A DNA stretch of 64,000 nucleotides from Staphylococcus muscae (GCF_003019275.1 NZ_CP027848.1:2031132-2095131), one strand, 5' to 3'. Counted from the stretch's first letter, positions 1-9,932 are shown. Translations and numbers: made by a program. Notes: generated by a model not told the origin, from the letters alone.

Positions 1-1
1 A

Positions 2-220
2 TTAACAGGTGGCGTTATTTCTAACAATAGAATGAAGTTAGAACAGGCACGTCGTGATTTCATGGTAGGTAACTTATACTTTAACCGTGGTTGCACAGGT
101 GCTGTCGTAGGCTACCAACCATTCGGTGGATTCAAAATGTCAGGTACAGACTCAAAAGCGGGTGGACCAGACTACTTAGTACTTCATATGCAAGGTCGCA
201 CAGTTTCTGAACATTTATAA
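2..220 (+). CDS. rocA: 1-pyrroline-5-carboxylate dehydrogenase, C-terminal end (partial)
   Basis: This is the last 72 codons of an aldehyde-dehydrogenase-family gene whose start lies outside the window. The reading frame is open from base 2. The tail contains the family's C-terminal signature ([20 protein letters not shown], then [13 protein letters not shown]), which is characteristic of delta-1-pyrroline-5-carboxylate dehydrogenase. The enzyme oxidises P5C/glutamate semialdehyde to glutamate with NAD+. The catalytic Cys domain is upstream and not visible. It is followed by rocD and gudB on the same strand, so the three enzymes would take ornithine or proline to 2-oxoglutarate. No clear terminator is seen in the roughly 215 bases before rocD. 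Confidence 0.88.
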   Translation, partial: LTGGVISNNRMKLEQARRDFMVGNLYFNRGCTGAVVGYQPFGGFKMSGTDSKAGGPDYLVLHMQGRTVSEHL

Positions 221-436
221 AAAAGTCAACGGTCTGAAATAAAGTGATTAGTGTTTTGAATGCTGTTCATTCAGATGTGTGTTTCAAGCAACACTGACAA
301 TTGTTTTCAACCGATGTTGATGATATGAAATGAGGGTATGTCTTTACAGAGTATTTAAAACGAATGAGGACGTTTTTGAGCTGTGAATGATATACCCTAC
401 ATTTATATAGATTTAGAAGTAAAGGGGAGAATACAC

Positions 437-1639
437 GTGACAAACAAATCAGAGTCAATTATTGAGTTAACAAATCATTACGGTGCACACAACTATTTAC
501 CATTGCCAATCGTCATTTCAGAAGCAGAGGGTGTATGGGTAAAAGATCCAGAAGGTAAAAAATATATGGATATGTTAGCTGCTTATTCTGCGGTTAACCA
601 AGGACACCGTCATCCGAAAATTGTACAAGCACTCAAAGATCAAGCTGACAAAGTAACACTTGTGTCTCGTGCATTTCATAGTGATAACTTAGGGGAATGG
701 TACGAAAAAATTTGTAAACTTTCAGGTAAAGAAAAAGCACTTCCTATGAACACGGGTGCAGAAGCTGTTGAAACAGCATTAAAAGCGGCACGTCGTTGGG
801 CGTATGAAGTGAAGGGTATTAAGCCGAATGAAGCGGAAATCATTGCGATGGTGGGGAACTTCCATGGTCGTACGATGGCACCAGTATCAATTTCATCAGA
901 AAAAGAATATCAACGTGGCTATGGCCCATTGTTAGAAGGGTTTCAAAATGTGCCATTCGGTGACATTGAAGCTTTAAAAGAAACAATTAATGAAAATACT
1001 GCAGCAGTATTAATTGAACCGATTCAAGGTGAAGCAGGGATTAATATCCCACCTGAAGGTTATTTAAAGCAAGTGCGTGAGTTGTGTGATGAACACAATG
1101 TCCTATTTATTGCGGATGAAATTCAAGCTGGTTTAGGACGTACGGGTAAGTTGTTTGCCACTGATTGGGATAATGTGAAGCCAGATGTGTATATTTTAGG
1201 TAAAGCACTTGGTGGCGGTGTATTCCCGATTTCTGTTGTATTAGCGGATAAGGAAGTACTTGATGTTTTCACACCAGGTTCTCACGGTTCTACATTTGGT
1301 GGAAACCCACTCGCATGTGCTGCTTCAATTGCAGCACTAGATGTCATTGTGGATGAAGACTTGCCAGGACGTTCACAAGAACTTGGTGAATATTTCAAAA
1401 ATGCGCTGCTTGAAATTGATCATCCTTCAATTAAGGAAGTTCGTGGTCGTGGTTTATTTATCGGTGTTGAGTTACATGAAAATGCACGTCCATACTGTGA
1501 ACGCTTGAAAGAAGAAGGTATTTTATGTAAAGAAACTCATGATACAGTGATTCGTTTTGCACCACCATTGATCATCACTAAAGAAGAGTTAGATTATGCG
1601 ATTGAAAAAGTGAAAAAGGTCTTTTCACAATCTAAGTAA
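437..1639 (+). CDS. rocD: Ornithine aminotransferase
   Basis: A PLP-dependent class III aminotransferase that converts ornithine plus 2-oxoglutarate to glutamate semialdehyde plus glutamate in the cytoplasm. The frame is open from an ATG at 383, but the GTG at 437 is preferred: AAGGGGAG lies about 8 bases upstream, and it gives a 400-residue protein beginning [12 protein letters not shown], close to the usual staphylococcal length. Visible motifs are [12 protein letters not shown], the substrate-pocket region around [10 protein letters not shown], the cofactor Asp in [14 protein letters not shown], and the Schiff-base Lys in [10 protein letters not shown]. It lies between rocA and gudB, which together form an arginine/proline catabolic route to 2-oxoglutarate. 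A RocD role is well supported by sequence and context. Confidence 0.95.
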   Translation: MTNKSESIIELTNHYGAHNYLPLPIVISEAEGVWVKDPEGKKYMDMLAAYSAVNQGHRHPKIVQALKDQADKVTLVSRAFHSDNLGEWYEKICKLSGKEKALPMNTGAEAVETALKAARRWAYEVKGIKPNEAEIIAMVGNFHGRTMAPVSISSEKEYQRGYGPLLEGFQNVPFGDIEALKETINENTAAVLIEPIQGEAGINIPPEGYLKQVRELCDEHNVLFIADEIQAGLGRTGKLFATDWDNVKPDVYILGKALGGGVFPISVVLADKEVLDVFTPGSHGSTFGGNPLACAASIAALDVIVDEDLPGRSQELGEYFKNALLEIDHPSIKEVRGRGLFIGVELHENARPYCERLKEEGILCKETHDTVIRFAPPLIITKEELDYAIEKVKKVFSQSK

Positions 1640-1699
1640 TTAACAAGAATCATTATAAATAAAAGACTTTAAAAAAGATTGGCATATGTTACAATACTC

Positions 1700-1714
1700 A
1701 TGTAAGCGAAAACA
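1700..1714 (+). promoter_or_regulatory. cre site (CcpA operator) upstream of gudB
   Basis: The sequence ATGTAAGCGAAAACA fits the catabolite-responsive element consensus WTGNAARCGNWWWCA at every position. It starts 5 bases downstream of a likely -10 (TACAAT, 1690-1695) and 29 bases before the gudB start codon. A roadblock or promoter-occluding position would let CcpA repress gudB when a preferred carbon source is present. Catabolite repression of glutamate and proline catabolism is known in staphylococci; binding here is inferred. Confidence 0.75.
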
Positions 1715-1742
1715 AAAGTAGGAAAAAGAGGCGAGATGGATC

Positions 1743-2987
1743 ATGTCTGAAAAAAATAATCTAGTGACGTCAACGCAAGGTATCATTAAGGAAGCGATGC
1801 ACAAATTGGGCTTTGATGATGGAATGTATGAGTTGATCAAAGAACCTTTAAGATTTTTAACAGTACGTATTCCAGTAAGAATGGATGATGGAACTGTTAA
1901 AACTTTCACAGGGTATCGTGCACAACATAATGATGCTGTTGGACCAACTAAAGGTGGCGTTCGTTTCCACCCGGATGTAGATGAAGAAGAAGTAAAAGCA
2001 TTGTCTATGTGGATGACGTTAAAATGTGGTATCGTTGACCTTCCATATGGTGGAGGTAAAGGGGGCATTATCTGTGACCCACGTCAAATGAGCATCCATG
2101 AAGTGGAACGCTTATCACGTGGTTACGTACGTGCGATTTCACAAATTGTAGGACCAACAAAAGATATCCCAGCACCAGATGTTTTCACAAACTCTCAAAT
2201 CATGGCTTGGATGATGGATGAATACAGCCAAATGGATGCATTTAACTCTCCAGGATTTATCACAGGTAAACCAATCGTGTTAGGTGGTTCACAAGGTCGT
2301 GACCGCTCAACAGCATTAGGTGTTGTTATTGCGATTGAAGAAGCTGCGAAACGCCGTGGTAAAACAATTAAAGATTCACGTATTGTGATTCAAGGATTTG
2401 GTAATGCAGGTAGTTTCTTAGCTAAGTTCTTAAATGATGCAGGTGCTAAGATTGTAGGTATCTCTGATGCTTACGGTGCGTTACACGATCCTGAAGGTTT
2501 GGATATTGACTACTTATTAGACCGTCGCGATAGTTTCGGTACAGTAACAAACTTATTCGAAGAGACAATTACAAACAAAGAATTGTTTGAATTAGATTGT
2601 GACATTTTAGTACCGGCAGCGATTGCTAATCAAATCACAGCGGATAACGCTGGTGACATTAAAGCAGACATCGTTGTAGAAGCAGCAAACGGACCAACAA
2701 CACCAGAAGCAACAAAAATCTTAACTGAACGTGGTATTTTATTAGTACCAGACGTACTTGCGAGTGCGGGTGGTGTAACAGTATCATACTTCGAGTGGGT
2801 TCAAAACAACACAGGTTATTACTGGTCTGAAGAAGAAGTGAACGAAAAGTTACGTGAAAAACTTGTAACGGCATTTGATACAATTTACAGCTTAGCAGAA
2901 AACCGTAAAATCGATATGCGTCTTGCCGCATACATTGTAGGTATTAAACGCACAGCTGAAGCAGCAAGATATCGTGGTTGGGCATAA
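1743..2987 (+). CDS. gudB: NAD-specific glutamate dehydrogenase
   Basis: A 414-residue catabolic glutamate dehydrogenase that deaminates glutamate to 2-oxoglutarate and ammonia. Visible motifs are the substrate-binding block KGGVRFHPDVDEEEVKALS, the catalytic-region glycine-rich LPYGGGKGGI, and the Rossmann motif GFGNAGSF around residue 220. The length matches the hexameric Gram-positive enzymes. The RBS is GAGGCGAG, about 7 bases before the ATG. It sits directly after rocD, completing ornithine to 2-oxoglutarate. A perfect cre site lies between its -10 and the start, and a strong terminator follows the stop, so it can be transcribed as its own unit. Confidence 0.96.
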   Translation: MSEKNNLVTSTQGIIKEAMHKLGFDDGMYELIKEPLRFLTVRIPVRMDDGTVKTFTGYRAQHNDAVGPTKGGVRFHPDVDEEEVKALSMWMTLKCGIVDLPYGGGKGGIICDPRQMSIHEVERLSRGYVRAISQIVGPTKDIPAPDVFTNSQIMAWMMDEYSQMDAFNSPGFITGKPIVLGGSQGRDRSTALGVVIAIEEAAKRRGKTIKDSRIVIQGFGNAGSFLAKFLNDAGAKIVGISDAYGALHDPEGLDIDYLLDRRDSFGTVTNLFEETITNKELFELDCDILVPAAIANQITADNAGDIKADIVVEAANGPTTPEATKILTERGILLVPDVLASAGGVTVSYFEWVQNNTGYYWSEEEVNEKLREKLVTAFDTIYSLAENRKIDMRLAAYIVGIKRTAEAARYRGWA

Positions 2988-2999
2988 AATAATAAATTT

Positions 3000-3041
3000 T
3001 TAAAACAGGAGCTGAGCGCTATGTGGCAGCTCCTGTTTTAA
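3000..3041 (+). terminator. Rho-independent terminator after gudB
   Basis: A perfect 15-bp inverted repeat (TTAAAACAGGAGCTG and its complement) with a 12-base loop. The 3' arm ends in TTTTAA. It lies 12 bases after the gudB stop. Confidence 0.85.
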
Positions 3042-3105
3042 GTTGTAGAAATAAGTATAATCTCAGTAGATGTCTGAAGTGAAAATGCGTTTTTAAAATC
3101 ATGCC

Positions 3106-3148
3106 AGTGGGACATAATTTTTTATAGAGAAAAAGTTTATGTCCCACT
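3106..3148. terminator. GTGGGACATAA inverted repeat, likely terminator of glpQ
   Basis: A perfect 12-bp inverted repeat, AGTGGGACATAA and TTATGTCCCACT, separated by 19 bases. It starts 9 bases beyond the glpQ stop on the minus strand. The plus-strand side is followed by a T-rich run (CTATTTTTTA), so it may also end leftover gudB transcription. Motifs of the type TGGGACATAA/TTATGTCCCA recur in staphylococcal intergenic regions; only one copy is present in this window. Confidence 0.65.
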
Positions 3149-3157
3149 CTCTATTTT

Positions 3158-4102
3158 TTAGGATTCATTGATGATGTTGCTGTAAATATCGGGATAGTTT
3201 GTAAAAAGACCTGTTACACCATAATCATTTAAGCGTTTCATTGATTCGGCATCATTAACGGTATATGGATGAATATGAAAACCGTGACGACGTAATAGTT
3301 GTGTATTTTGTGCTGTTAAGTCTTTATAGTCGGGTCCGACACCAATCGCATAGCTACTAATGTATGCAAGGTCATTATCACTGTATTGTTGCAATTCACC
3401 AACATCCATTAATTGAACGAGCGGAATGTTAGGATACAAATTGTGTAATTTCAATAAACTCTCTTGAGAAAATGATTGAATGACGACCTTACCTTTACTC
3501 AGATGATTTTTCTTATCTAATCCATGCTTTTTAAGTGCTGACAATAGTTTTTCTTCCATTCCTGGATAGACATCAGGGGACTTCGTTTCGATATAATAGT
3601 TCGTTTGTGTGCCATATCGGGAAAAGATTTCATCTAAAGTCGGTACTTGTTGACCAACGTAATCTTGATTTTGCTGATCCGGGTATGCTGTATTAAACCA
3701 CGAACCGGCATCCAGTTGTTTTAATTCATCAAGTGTATAATCAGACACACGGCCTGTTCCGTTTGTCGTACGGTCAACTGTTTCATCGTGCATCGCAACT
3801 AAATGCCCATCTTTCGTCATTTGTAGGTCAATTTCTAAATAGTCTGCACCCATTTCACGCAAGCTTTTATCATATGCTGTAAATGTATGTTCTGGTGCAT
3901 AACCACTTGCACCACGATGTCCAATATTCACATGTGATTTGTTAAGTACATTTTGATGACTTGGAGAAAGATAAGAAGCTTGCTGATTGTTATGGCTATT
4001 TTTCATTACGTTTGCATGAGCAAAATTTGAAGTAATGAGTGGTGATACTAATAGTGAAGCAGTTAATCCAGCTGATACAAGAACTTTTGAAGTATATTTC
4101 AT
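3158..4102 (-). CDS. glpQ: Secreted glycerophosphodiester phosphodiesterase
   Basis: A 314-residue exported GDPD-family enzyme that hydrolyses glycerophosphodiesters to glycerol-3-phosphate and an alcohol. The N-terminus is a signal peptide: a basic start (MKYTSK), a hydrophobic core, and an AHA cleavage motif near residue 30. The mature part has the family signatures HRGASGYAPEHT, the metal-binding EIDLQMTKDG, the catalytic HDETVDRTTNGTG, and a TIM-barrel end with GVTGLFTNYPD. The RBS AAGGAGG lies 8 bases before the ATG. It is monocistronic, convergent with gudB, and likely scavenges phosphate and glycerol from phospholipid or teichoic acid breakdown products. Confidence 0.94.
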   Translation of the reverse strand: MKYTSKVLVSAGLTASLLVSPLITSNFAHANVMKNSHNNQQASYLSPSHQNVLNKSHVNIGHRGASGYAPEHTFTAYDKSLREMGADYLEIDLQMTKDGHLVAMHDETVDRTTNGTGRVSDYTLDELKQLDAGSWFNTAYPDQQNQDYVGQQVPTLDEIFSRYGTQTNYYIETKSPDVYPGMEEKLLSALKKHGLDKKNHLSKGKVVIQSFSQESLLKLHNLYPNIPLVQLMDVGELQQYSDNDLAYISSYAIGVGPDYKDLTAQNTQLLRRHGFHIHPYTVNDAESMKRLNDYGVTGLFTNYPDIYSNIINES

Positions 4103-4262
4103 TAAAATGCCTCCTTAAAATGGAATATACTACTAAGTTAAAAATTTATATTATTAACTGCAAGTGAATTAATTGAAAATTTATAATATTTACAAAGACT
4201 TAAAAAAGGACAGCTGCCGATTGAACTAAAACTGCGATCGTATTTGCTAGTTTGTTTTTCTT

Positions 4263-5261
4263 CTATTCTCCTAGCGTTGCTACCATGACAGCTTTAATTG
4301 TATGGAGTCTATTTTCTGCTTCTTGAAAGACAACGGATTGATTACTTTCAAATACTTCGTTTGTAACTTCCATTTCAGTGAGTCCATATTTTTCATAAAT
4401 TTGTTTGCCGATGATTGATTCCGTATTATGAAATGATGGTAGGCAATGTTCAAAAATAGTATTTGGATTCTCGGTTTTATTCATTAACGCTTGAGTCACA
4501 CGATAGGGCTCTAACAATTTGATACGCTTTTCCCAAACTTCTTCAGGTTCTCCCATAGATACCCAAACATCTGTATAAATGACATCAGAACCTTTTACAC
4601 CTTTATCGATATCATCTATTACAAGAATTTTACCACCATTTTTTTCAGCAATATTTTTGCATTGTCTTAATCGATCGTCTGTGGGATTTAAAGCTTTAGG
4701 ACATACAAGGTGAAATGTCATGCCCATAATTGCAGCCCCTTGCATTAATGCATTTGCTACATTGTTACGTCCGTCGCCAACGTAGGTGAAGTGCATTTGA
4801 TTGTATGGTTTTTTTAAAACTTCTTTAGCTGTCAAAAAGTCAGCAAGTACTTGTGTAGGGTGATCGTCATCTGTTAAACCATTCCATACGGGAACACCAG
4901 AATATTTTGCTATGTCTTCCACCACTTGTTGTGAAAAGCCACGATATTCAATGCCATCATACATGCTCCCCAATACACGAGCGGTGTCTTTGATAGATTC
5001 TTTTATGTCCATTTGTGAGCCTGTTGGTCCAAGATAAGTGACATGTGCACCTTGATCATATGCTGCTATTTCGAATGCACAGCGTGTACGGGTTGAGTCT
5101 TTTTCAAAAATAAGCGCAATATTTTTACCTTTTAATTTTTGTTGCTCTATTCCTGTATATTTTGCATATTTCAGCTCTGCAGATAAATCAAGCAAAAATT
5201 GTATATCATCTTGTGAGAAGTCTAGTAATGTTAAAAAGTCTTTATTTTTTAAGTGTTTCAT
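4263..5261 (-). CDS. argF: Ornithine carbamoyltransferase
   Basis: A 332-residue transcarbamylase that makes citrulline from ornithine and carbamoyl phosphate. Diagnostic motifs are present: FEKDSTRTR (carbamoyl-phosphate loop), [11 protein letters not shown], the ornithine loop [11 protein letters not shown], and [11 protein letters not shown] with the active-site Cys. The RBS is GGAGATACACC immediately before the ATG. It is divided from argGH by a terminator and has its own promoter. Catabolic ArcB has the same fold; the biosynthetic label rests on adjacency to argGH and the absence of other arc genes here. Having argF, argG and argH side by side suggests a local citrulline-to-arginine module. 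Confidence 0.88.
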   Translation of the reverse strand: MKHLKNKDFLTLLDFSQDDIQFLLDLSAELKYAKYTGIEQQKLKGKNIALIFEKDSTRTRCAFEIAAYDQGAHVTYLGPTGSQMDIKESIKDTARVLGSMYDGIEYRGFSQQVVEDIAKYSGVPVWNGLTDDDHPTQVLADFLTAKEVLKKPYNQMHFTYVGDGRNNVANALMQGAAIMGMTFHLVCPKALNPTDDRLRQCKNIAEKNGGKILVIDDIDKGVKGSDVIYTDVWVSMGEPEEVWEKRIKLLEPYRVTQALMNKTENPNTIFEHCLPSFHNTESIIGKQIYEKYGLTEMEVTNEVFESNQSVVFQEAENRLHTIKAVMVATLGE

Positions 5262-5289
5262 GGTGTATCTCCTTTCCTGATGTTACAAT

Positions 5290-5318
5290 ATTATATTTAG
5301 AATATTCTGAAATGAGAA
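5290..5318 (-). promoter_or_regulatory. Predicted argF promoter with internal palindrome
   Basis: On the minus strand, TTCTCA and TATAAT are separated by 17 bases, 29 bases before the argF ATG. The spacer carries a perfect 10-bp palindrome, AGAATATTCT (5299-5308), which could be an operator. It resembles part of an ARG box, but the match is too short to assign to ArgR. Confidence 0.5.
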
Positions 5319-5450
5319 GGTATATTTAAATTAAAAAGAAATCTTTATTTCGCTTGGTAAAAAGGGATGAGGATTTTTTAGGATGATTTATTTTTACCAT
5401 GTTTATTAATGAGTGTGATGTGTGTCAAATTGAGACTTCAAAAATATATA

Positions 5451-5520
5451 AAAAGGGGATAAGTATATTGAATATAAAGAAGCCTTTAGATGTGCTGCTT
5501 TATATACTTATCTTATCCCT
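5451..5520 (-). terminator. Terminator after argH
   Basis: A long inverted repeat with arms AGGGATAAGATAAGTATATAA and its near-complement, ending on the minus strand in CCCCTTTTTATAT. It starts 10 bases after the argH stop and separates the argGH transcript from argF. Confidence 0.6.
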
Positions 5521-5530
5521 GTTCAATTAA

Positions 5531-6904
5531 TTATAAATGTTGTTTTGCAACTTCGATTTGGTGTTTAACCGCATCTTGACCTGTTGCACCATAGCTTTTA
5601 CGACGTTTAACTGCTTCATCTGGTTGGAGATATGTGTAAATATCTTCATCAATTTCTGGTGCTTGTGCTTGATAGACATCTAACGGTACATCAAGAAGAT
5701 ATAAATTATTTTGAATAGACCAGAGTACGAGTTTACCAACAATTTCATGTGCGTCTCTGAATGGAATGCCTTTCATCACGAGGTAGTCAGCTAACTCAGT
5801 TGCATTTGAAAAATCTTGTCTGATCGTTGTAGCCAATCTGTCTGTATTGACGGACATACTTGCTACCATACCTTCAAAGATTTTCAATGAACCTTTCAGT
5901 GTATGAACAGCATCAAATAGTCCTTCTTTATCTTCTTGCATATCTTTGTTATATGCTAATGGTAAACCTTTTAGTGTCATGAGCATACTCATCAAATGTC
6001 CTGTTGTACGGCCTACTTTACCTCGAATGAGTTCAGCCATGTCTGGGTTTTTCTTCTGTGGCATAATAGATGAACCTGTTGAAAACGCATCTGATAGCGT
6101 GACAAACTTCGCTTCTTCAGATGACCAAAAAATAATTTCTTCTGCAAAACGTGAAAGGTGGACCATGGTTAAGCTAATGTTGTGTAATGTTTCTACGATG
6201 TAATCACGATCACTAACGGCATCCAAACTATTTTCATAAATACCACCAAACCCAAGTAAGGATTGTGTTTCATGTCGATCGATTGGATATGTTGTACCAC
6301 TTAACGCAGCAGCACCCAATGGAGATAAGTCAATACGTTTTAATGCATCTGTAAATCTCGATTTATCACGCTCTAACATCCAAAAATAAGTCATGATATG
6401 ATGTGCAAATGAGATAGGCTGGGCACGTTGTAAATGTGTATAGCCAGGCATAATCGTATCAATATGTTGTTCTGCTAATGTAACAATTGTTTGTTGGAAA
6501 GAAGTGATACCTGTGATGATATTTTGAACTTCTTTTTTTGTATATAAATGCATATCTGTTGCAACTTGATCATTACGGCTTCGTCCTGTATGCAATTTAC
6601 CACCGACAGAGCCAACACGTTGAATGAGTTCATGTTCGATGTTGAGATGGATATCTTCGAGAGACTCTTGTAAAGGAACTTTGTCGTCATGGATATCTTG
6701 TTGAATAACTTTAAGCTCTGAGATGATCGTGGAAGCCTCGTCCTGCGTTAAAATGCCTTGATTTGCGAGCATTGTAGCATGGGCGATACTTCCTTGAATA
6801 TCCTCATCTACTAAGTTTTTATCAAAATGGATAGATGCATTAAACGCATCTACCCAATCTTCTGGTTTTTCTTCAAATCTACCGCCCCATGCTTTTTTAC
6901 TCAT
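5531..6904 (-). CDS. argH: Argininosuccinate lyase
   Basis: A 457-residue member of the fumarase/aspartase superfamily that cleaves argininosuccinate to arginine and fumarate, the last step of arginine synthesis. The signature loop [12 protein letters not shown] is present around residue 280, along with [13 protein letters not shown] and the N-terminal WGGRF. The frame extends upstream to 6931, but the ATG at 6904 is chosen: GGAGG lies 8 bases before it and the protein then begins [10 protein letters not shown]. The start overlaps the argG stop by 8 bases (ATGAGTAA), indicating translational coupling. The order argG-argH is the standard staphylococcal operon. Confidence 0.96.
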   Translation of the reverse strand: MSKKAWGGRFEEKPEDWVDAFNASIHFDKNLVDEDIQGSIAHATMLANQGILTQDEASTIISELKVIQQDIHDDKVPLQESLEDIHLNIEHELIQRVGSVGGKLHTGRSRNDQVATDMHLYTKKEVQNIITGITSFQQTIVTLAEQHIDTIMPGYTHLQRAQPISFAHHIMTYFWMLERDKSRFTDALKRIDLSPLGAAALSGTTYPIDRHETQSLLGFGGIYENSLDAVSDRDYIVETLHNISLTMVHLSRFAEEIIFWSSEEAKFVTLSDAFSTGSSIMPQKKNPDMAELIRGKVGRTTGHLMSMLMTLKGLPLAYNKDMQEDKEGLFDAVHTLKGSLKIFEGMVASMSVNTDRLATTIRQDFSNATELADYLVMKGIPFRDAHEIVGKLVLWSIQNNLYLLDVPLDVYQAQAPEIDEDIYTYLQPDEAVKRRKSYGATGQDAVKHQIEVAKQHL

Positions 6905-8099
6905 CTGCATAACCTCCGTGTAACATTGCATTTACTTGTGTTGGTAAACCGAAAATATCGATAAAGCCAACAGCTGATTGTTGATTGAATGCATCTTCTT
7001 TTGTATAAGTTGCTAATTTTTCATTATAAAGTGTATAGTCTGACTTTCTACCATTAACAACAGCATGGCCTTTGAAAAGTTTAACTCTGACATCACCCGT
7101 TACAAATTTTTGTGTATGATCAATAAATGCTTTTAGGGCATCTGTAAGTGGAGAGAACCATAAACCGTTATAGACCATTTCGGATAATTGTTTCTCAACA
7201 ACTGGTTTAAAATGTGCGACGTCTTTAGAAAGTGTGATTGTTTCTAAACCTTTATGTGCTTTTAAGATCACTTCAGCACCAGGTACTTCATAGACTTCTC
7301 TTGATTTGATACCTACAAGTCTATTTTCAATGTGGTCAATTCTTCCAATACCATGTTTTCCTGCGACATCATTTAAATGTAGAATCATATCATCTAATTC
7401 ATAAGCCTTACCATCGATGTGTGTAGGTAGCCCTTCAGTGAACGTAATGATTATTTCATCCGCTTCATCAGGCGTATCTTCTAATTCATTTGTTAAATCA
7501 TAGGCATCGGCAGGGGGGGCAACGTAAGGGTCTTCTAACACACCACATTCATTGGCACGGCCCCATAAGTTTTGGTCAATTGAGTATGGAGAATCTTTGC
7601 CAACTGGTACTGGAATGTTATGTTTTTTGGCATATTCTAACTCTTCTTCACGGCTCCAACCCCATTCTCTAACTGGTGCAATTACTTTTAAGCTAGGGTC
7701 TAATGCTTTAATTGCTACTTCGAAACGCACTTGGTCATTTCCTTTACCTGTACATCCGTGTGCAATCGCAACCGCATCTGTTTTATGTGCAATTTCGACG
7801 AGTTTTTTTGAAATTAAAGGTCGTGACAATGCAGATACGAGTGGGTACGTCTGTTCATACATTAAGTTACCTTTAATGGCATAACCCACGTATTCTTCTG
7901 CAAATTCTTTCGTTGCATCAATGATGTGAGACTCAATGGCCCCCATATCTAAAGCTTTTTGATATACAACGTCTAAATCTTTTCCTTCACCAACGTCTAG
8001 GCAACATGCAACAACATCGTATCCTTGTTCAATCAGCCATTGCACGGCCACACTTGTATCTAAACCACCTGAATATGCTAATACTACCTTCTGTTTCAT
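6897..8099 (-). CDS. argG: Argininosuccinate synthase
   Basis: A 400-residue ATP-dependent synthase that joins citrulline and aspartate to give argininosuccinate. The PP-loop [10 protein letters not shown] is at residues 8-17, followed by the conserved [15 protein letters not shown] and the [12 protein letters not shown] region. The frame extends 30 codons further upstream, but those codons are not conserved in character. The ATG at 8099 has GAGGTGA 7 bases upstream and starts [12 protein letters not shown] as in other ArgG proteins. It is first in the argGH operon and overlaps argH by 8 bases. A good sigma-A promoter lies just upstream. Confidence 0.97.
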   Translation of the reverse strand: MKQKVVLAYSGGLDTSVAVQWLIEQGYDVVACCLDVGEGKDLDVVYQKALDMGAIESHIIDATKEFAEEYVGYAIKGNLMYEQTYPLVSALSRPLISKKLVEIAHKTDAVAIAHGCTGKGNDQVRFEVAIKALDPSLKVIAPVREWGWSREEELEYAKKHNIPVPVGKDSPYSIDQNLWGRANECGVLEDPYVAPPADAYDLTNELEDTPDEADEIIITFTEGLPTHIDGKAYELDDMILHLNDVAGKHGIGRIDHIENRLVGIKSREVYEVPGAEVILKAHKGLETITLSKDVAHFKPVVEKQLSEMVYNGLWFSPLTDALKAFIDHTQKFVTGDVRVKLFKGHAVVNGRKSDYTLYNEKLATYTKEDAFNQQSAVGFIDIFGLPTQVNAMLHGGYADE

Positions 8100-8140
8100 A
8101 AAACTGTCACCTCGTGTTTTAATGTTTTTGCTTAATATGT

Positions 8141-8169
8141 ATACTAACACGCAATGAGTTATTATGCAA
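8141..8169 (-). promoter_or_regulatory. Predicted argG promoter
   Basis: On the minus strand, TTGCAT (8169-8164) and TAGTAT (8146-8141) are spaced 17 bases apart, about 40 bases before the argG ATG. I could not identify a convincing ArgR box. Confidence 0.55.
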
Positions 8170-8226
8170 GTATTTAAATAAATATACATAATTGATTTGT
8201 ATTATTTTTCGAACTATTCACCTTAA

Positions 8227-8255
8227 TTGAATTTCACAATATATGTTAGTAAAAT
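8227..8255 (+). promoter_or_regulatory. Predicted pgi promoter
   Basis: TTGAAT, a 17-base spacer and TAAAAT, 35 bases upstream of the pgi start. Divergent from the argG promoter. Confidence 0.55.
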
Positions 8256-8290
8256 AAAGATGAGTTCAGTTAAATTAGGAGGCAAAGTGC

Positions 8291-9622
8291 ATGACACATA
8301 TCCAGTTTGATTACAAAAAGGCACTACAATTTTTCGGGCAGCATGAATTAGAACAACAGCAAGATCAAGTGAAGCTGATTCATCGCACAATCCATGAAGG
8401 AACAGGCGCTGGCAATGATTTTTTAGGATGGGTTGATTTACCGGTTGACTATGATAAAGAAGAATTTGATCGCATTTTAAAAGCGGCAGAAGAGATTAAG
8501 TCACATTCAGATGTACTCGTTGTCATTGGTATTGGTGGCTCATATTTAGGTGCACGTTCAGCGATTGAAATGTTGACACCCGCATTTAAAAAGAATAATG
8601 ATTTACCAGAAATTGTTTTTGCAGGTCATCATCTTTCTTCATCTTATACACAAGAATTAATTGATTATTTAGAGGGCAAAGATTTCTCTGTGAATGTTAT
8701 TTCAAAATCAGGAACAACGACAGAACCAGCTGTGGCCTTCCGTTTATTTAAACAATTATTAGAAGAAAAATATGGTAAAGAAGAAGCGGTAAAACGTATT
8801 TTTGCGACAACAGATAAAGAAAAAGGTGCTTTAAAACAACTTGCGACAAATGAAGGTTATGCATCATTCGTAGTACCTGATGATGTCGGTGGACGTTTCT
8901 CTGTATTAACAGCAGTAGGTCTATTACCAATTGCAGTCGCTGGTATTGATATTCAAGCTATGATGTCAGGTGCAGCAAAAGCGCGTGAAGAATTGTCATC
9001 AGATGATTTATCACAAAACATTGCTTATCAATATGCATCAATTCGTAATGTGTTATACAACAAAGGTTATACAACTGAAATGTTAATTAACTACGAGCCA
9101 TCATTACAATATTTCAATGAATGGTGGAAACAACTGTTTGGTGAGTCAGAAGGTAAAGACTTGAAAGGTATCTATCCATCAAGTGCAAACTTTACAACAG
9201 ACTTACATTCATTAGGTCAATACGTTCAAGAAGGACGTCGTTTCCTATTTGAAACAGTTTTAAAAGTCGATACACCAAAGCATAATATTACAATTGAAGA
9301 AGACGCAGACGATTTAGATGGTCTTAACTATTTAGCTGGTAAAACAGTTGATGAAGTGAATACCAAAGCATTTGAAGGAACGTTATTAGCGCATACAGAT
9401 GGTGGCGTACCGAACTTGGTTATTACATTACCAAAATTGGATGCTGAAACATACGGCTATCTGGTTTACTTCTTTGAATTGGCTGTTGCGATGAGCGGTT
9501 ACCAATTAGGTGTGAATCCATTCAACCAACCTGGTGTAGAAGCATATAAACAAAATATGTTTGCATTGCTTGGTAAACCAGGCTTTGAAGATAAGAAAAA
9601 AGATTTAGAAGCACGTTTATAA
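8291..9622 (+). CDS. pgi: Glucose-6-phosphate isomerase
   Basis: A 443-residue isomerase interconverting glucose-6-phosphate and fructose-6-phosphate in glycolysis. It shows [15 protein letters not shown] (sugar-phosphate pocket), [16 protein letters not shown], and the C-terminal pattern [15 protein letters not shown] with the catalytic Lys region. The length equals the short Gram-positive form. The RBS AGGAGG lies 7 bases before the ATG. It is transcribed alone: a promoter precedes it, and the next coding feature on the same strand is spsB about 900 bases away. Confidence 0.97.
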   Translation: MTHIQFDYKKALQFFGQHELEQQQDQVKLIHRTIHEGTGAGNDFLGWVDLPVDYDKEEFDRILKAAEEIKSHSDVLVVIGIGGSYLGARSAIEMLTPAFKKNNDLPEIVFAGHHLSSSYTQELIDYLEGKDFSVNVISKSGTTTEPAVAFRLFKQLLEEKYGKEEAVKRIFATTDKEKGALKQLATNEGYASFVVPDDVGGRFSVLTAVGLLPIAVAGIDIQAMMSGAAKAREELSSDDLSQNIAYQYASIRNVLYNKGYTTEMLINYEPSLQYFNEWWKQLFGESEGKDLKGIYPSSANFTTDLHSLGQYVQEGRRFLFETVLKVDTPKHNITIEEDADDLDGLNYLAGKTVDEVNTKAFEGTLLAHTDGGVPNLVITLPKLDAETYGYLVYFFELAVAMSGYQLGVNPFNQPGVEAYKQNMFALLGKPGFEDKKKDLEARL

Positions 9623-9662
9623 TTGTATAAAAAATTTATAAGCAGTAGGAGATAGTCAATTC

Positions 9663-9794
9663 TATTGATATAGAACATAATGATATCTGTACAAAAACTC
9701 TCACAGTCGGTGGGGGTTTTTGTGTTATCATATGCATTTGAATTTATCATACAATCCATGTGTAATGATACTAGTGAGTTCTGGGTAAATAAAA
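9663..9794. pseudogene. Decayed tandem copy of the type I toxin-antitoxin locus
   Basis: This block repeats the intact locus that lies about 264 bases downstream. Shared parts in order are TATTGATATAGAACA, ATCTGTACAAAAAC, a terminator-like hairpin (9692-9722), TTATCATATGCATTTGAA, then a degenerate toxin region. On the minus strand the last codons (LYDKFKCI then stop) are intact. Upstream, the hydrophobic segment is altered (YPELTSIITHG), the frame runs into a stop (TGA) without a start codon, and no SD is seen. The hairpin pairs on the plus strand only by G-U wobbles and fails on the minus strand. The antitoxin -10 is also changed. I infer a duplication followed by toxin loss. Confidence 0.6.
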
Positions 9795-9897
9795 TTGGGA
9801 GCGAAAAGCCCTTTTTTTGTTCAGTATTTAACGGTTTTTCAGGATACAAACTCCTTGTATTTCAGCTATTTTTAACTAAATATAAGTTATGAATGGT

Positions 9898-9926
9898 TTG
9901 ATAAATAGTAGAAGTTAGAATATTAT
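9898..9926 (+). promoter_or_regulatory. Predicted promoter of the antitoxin RNA
   Basis: TTGATA, a 17-base spacer and TATTAT. Initiation would fall near 9933, just upstream of the repeat that pairs with the toxin start region. Confidence 0.6.
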
Positions 9927-9932
9927 ATTGAT

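Noticed and set aside
1640..2068. A 142-codon minus-strand frame opposite the start of gudB
   Set aside because: It is antisense to a clear gene, has no SD and no family-like pattern; a chance frame.
9680..9892. A 70-codon plus-strand frame between pgi and spsB
   Set aside because: It has no SD and runs through the hairpin of the decayed toxin-antitoxin copy. The repeat structure explains the sequence better.
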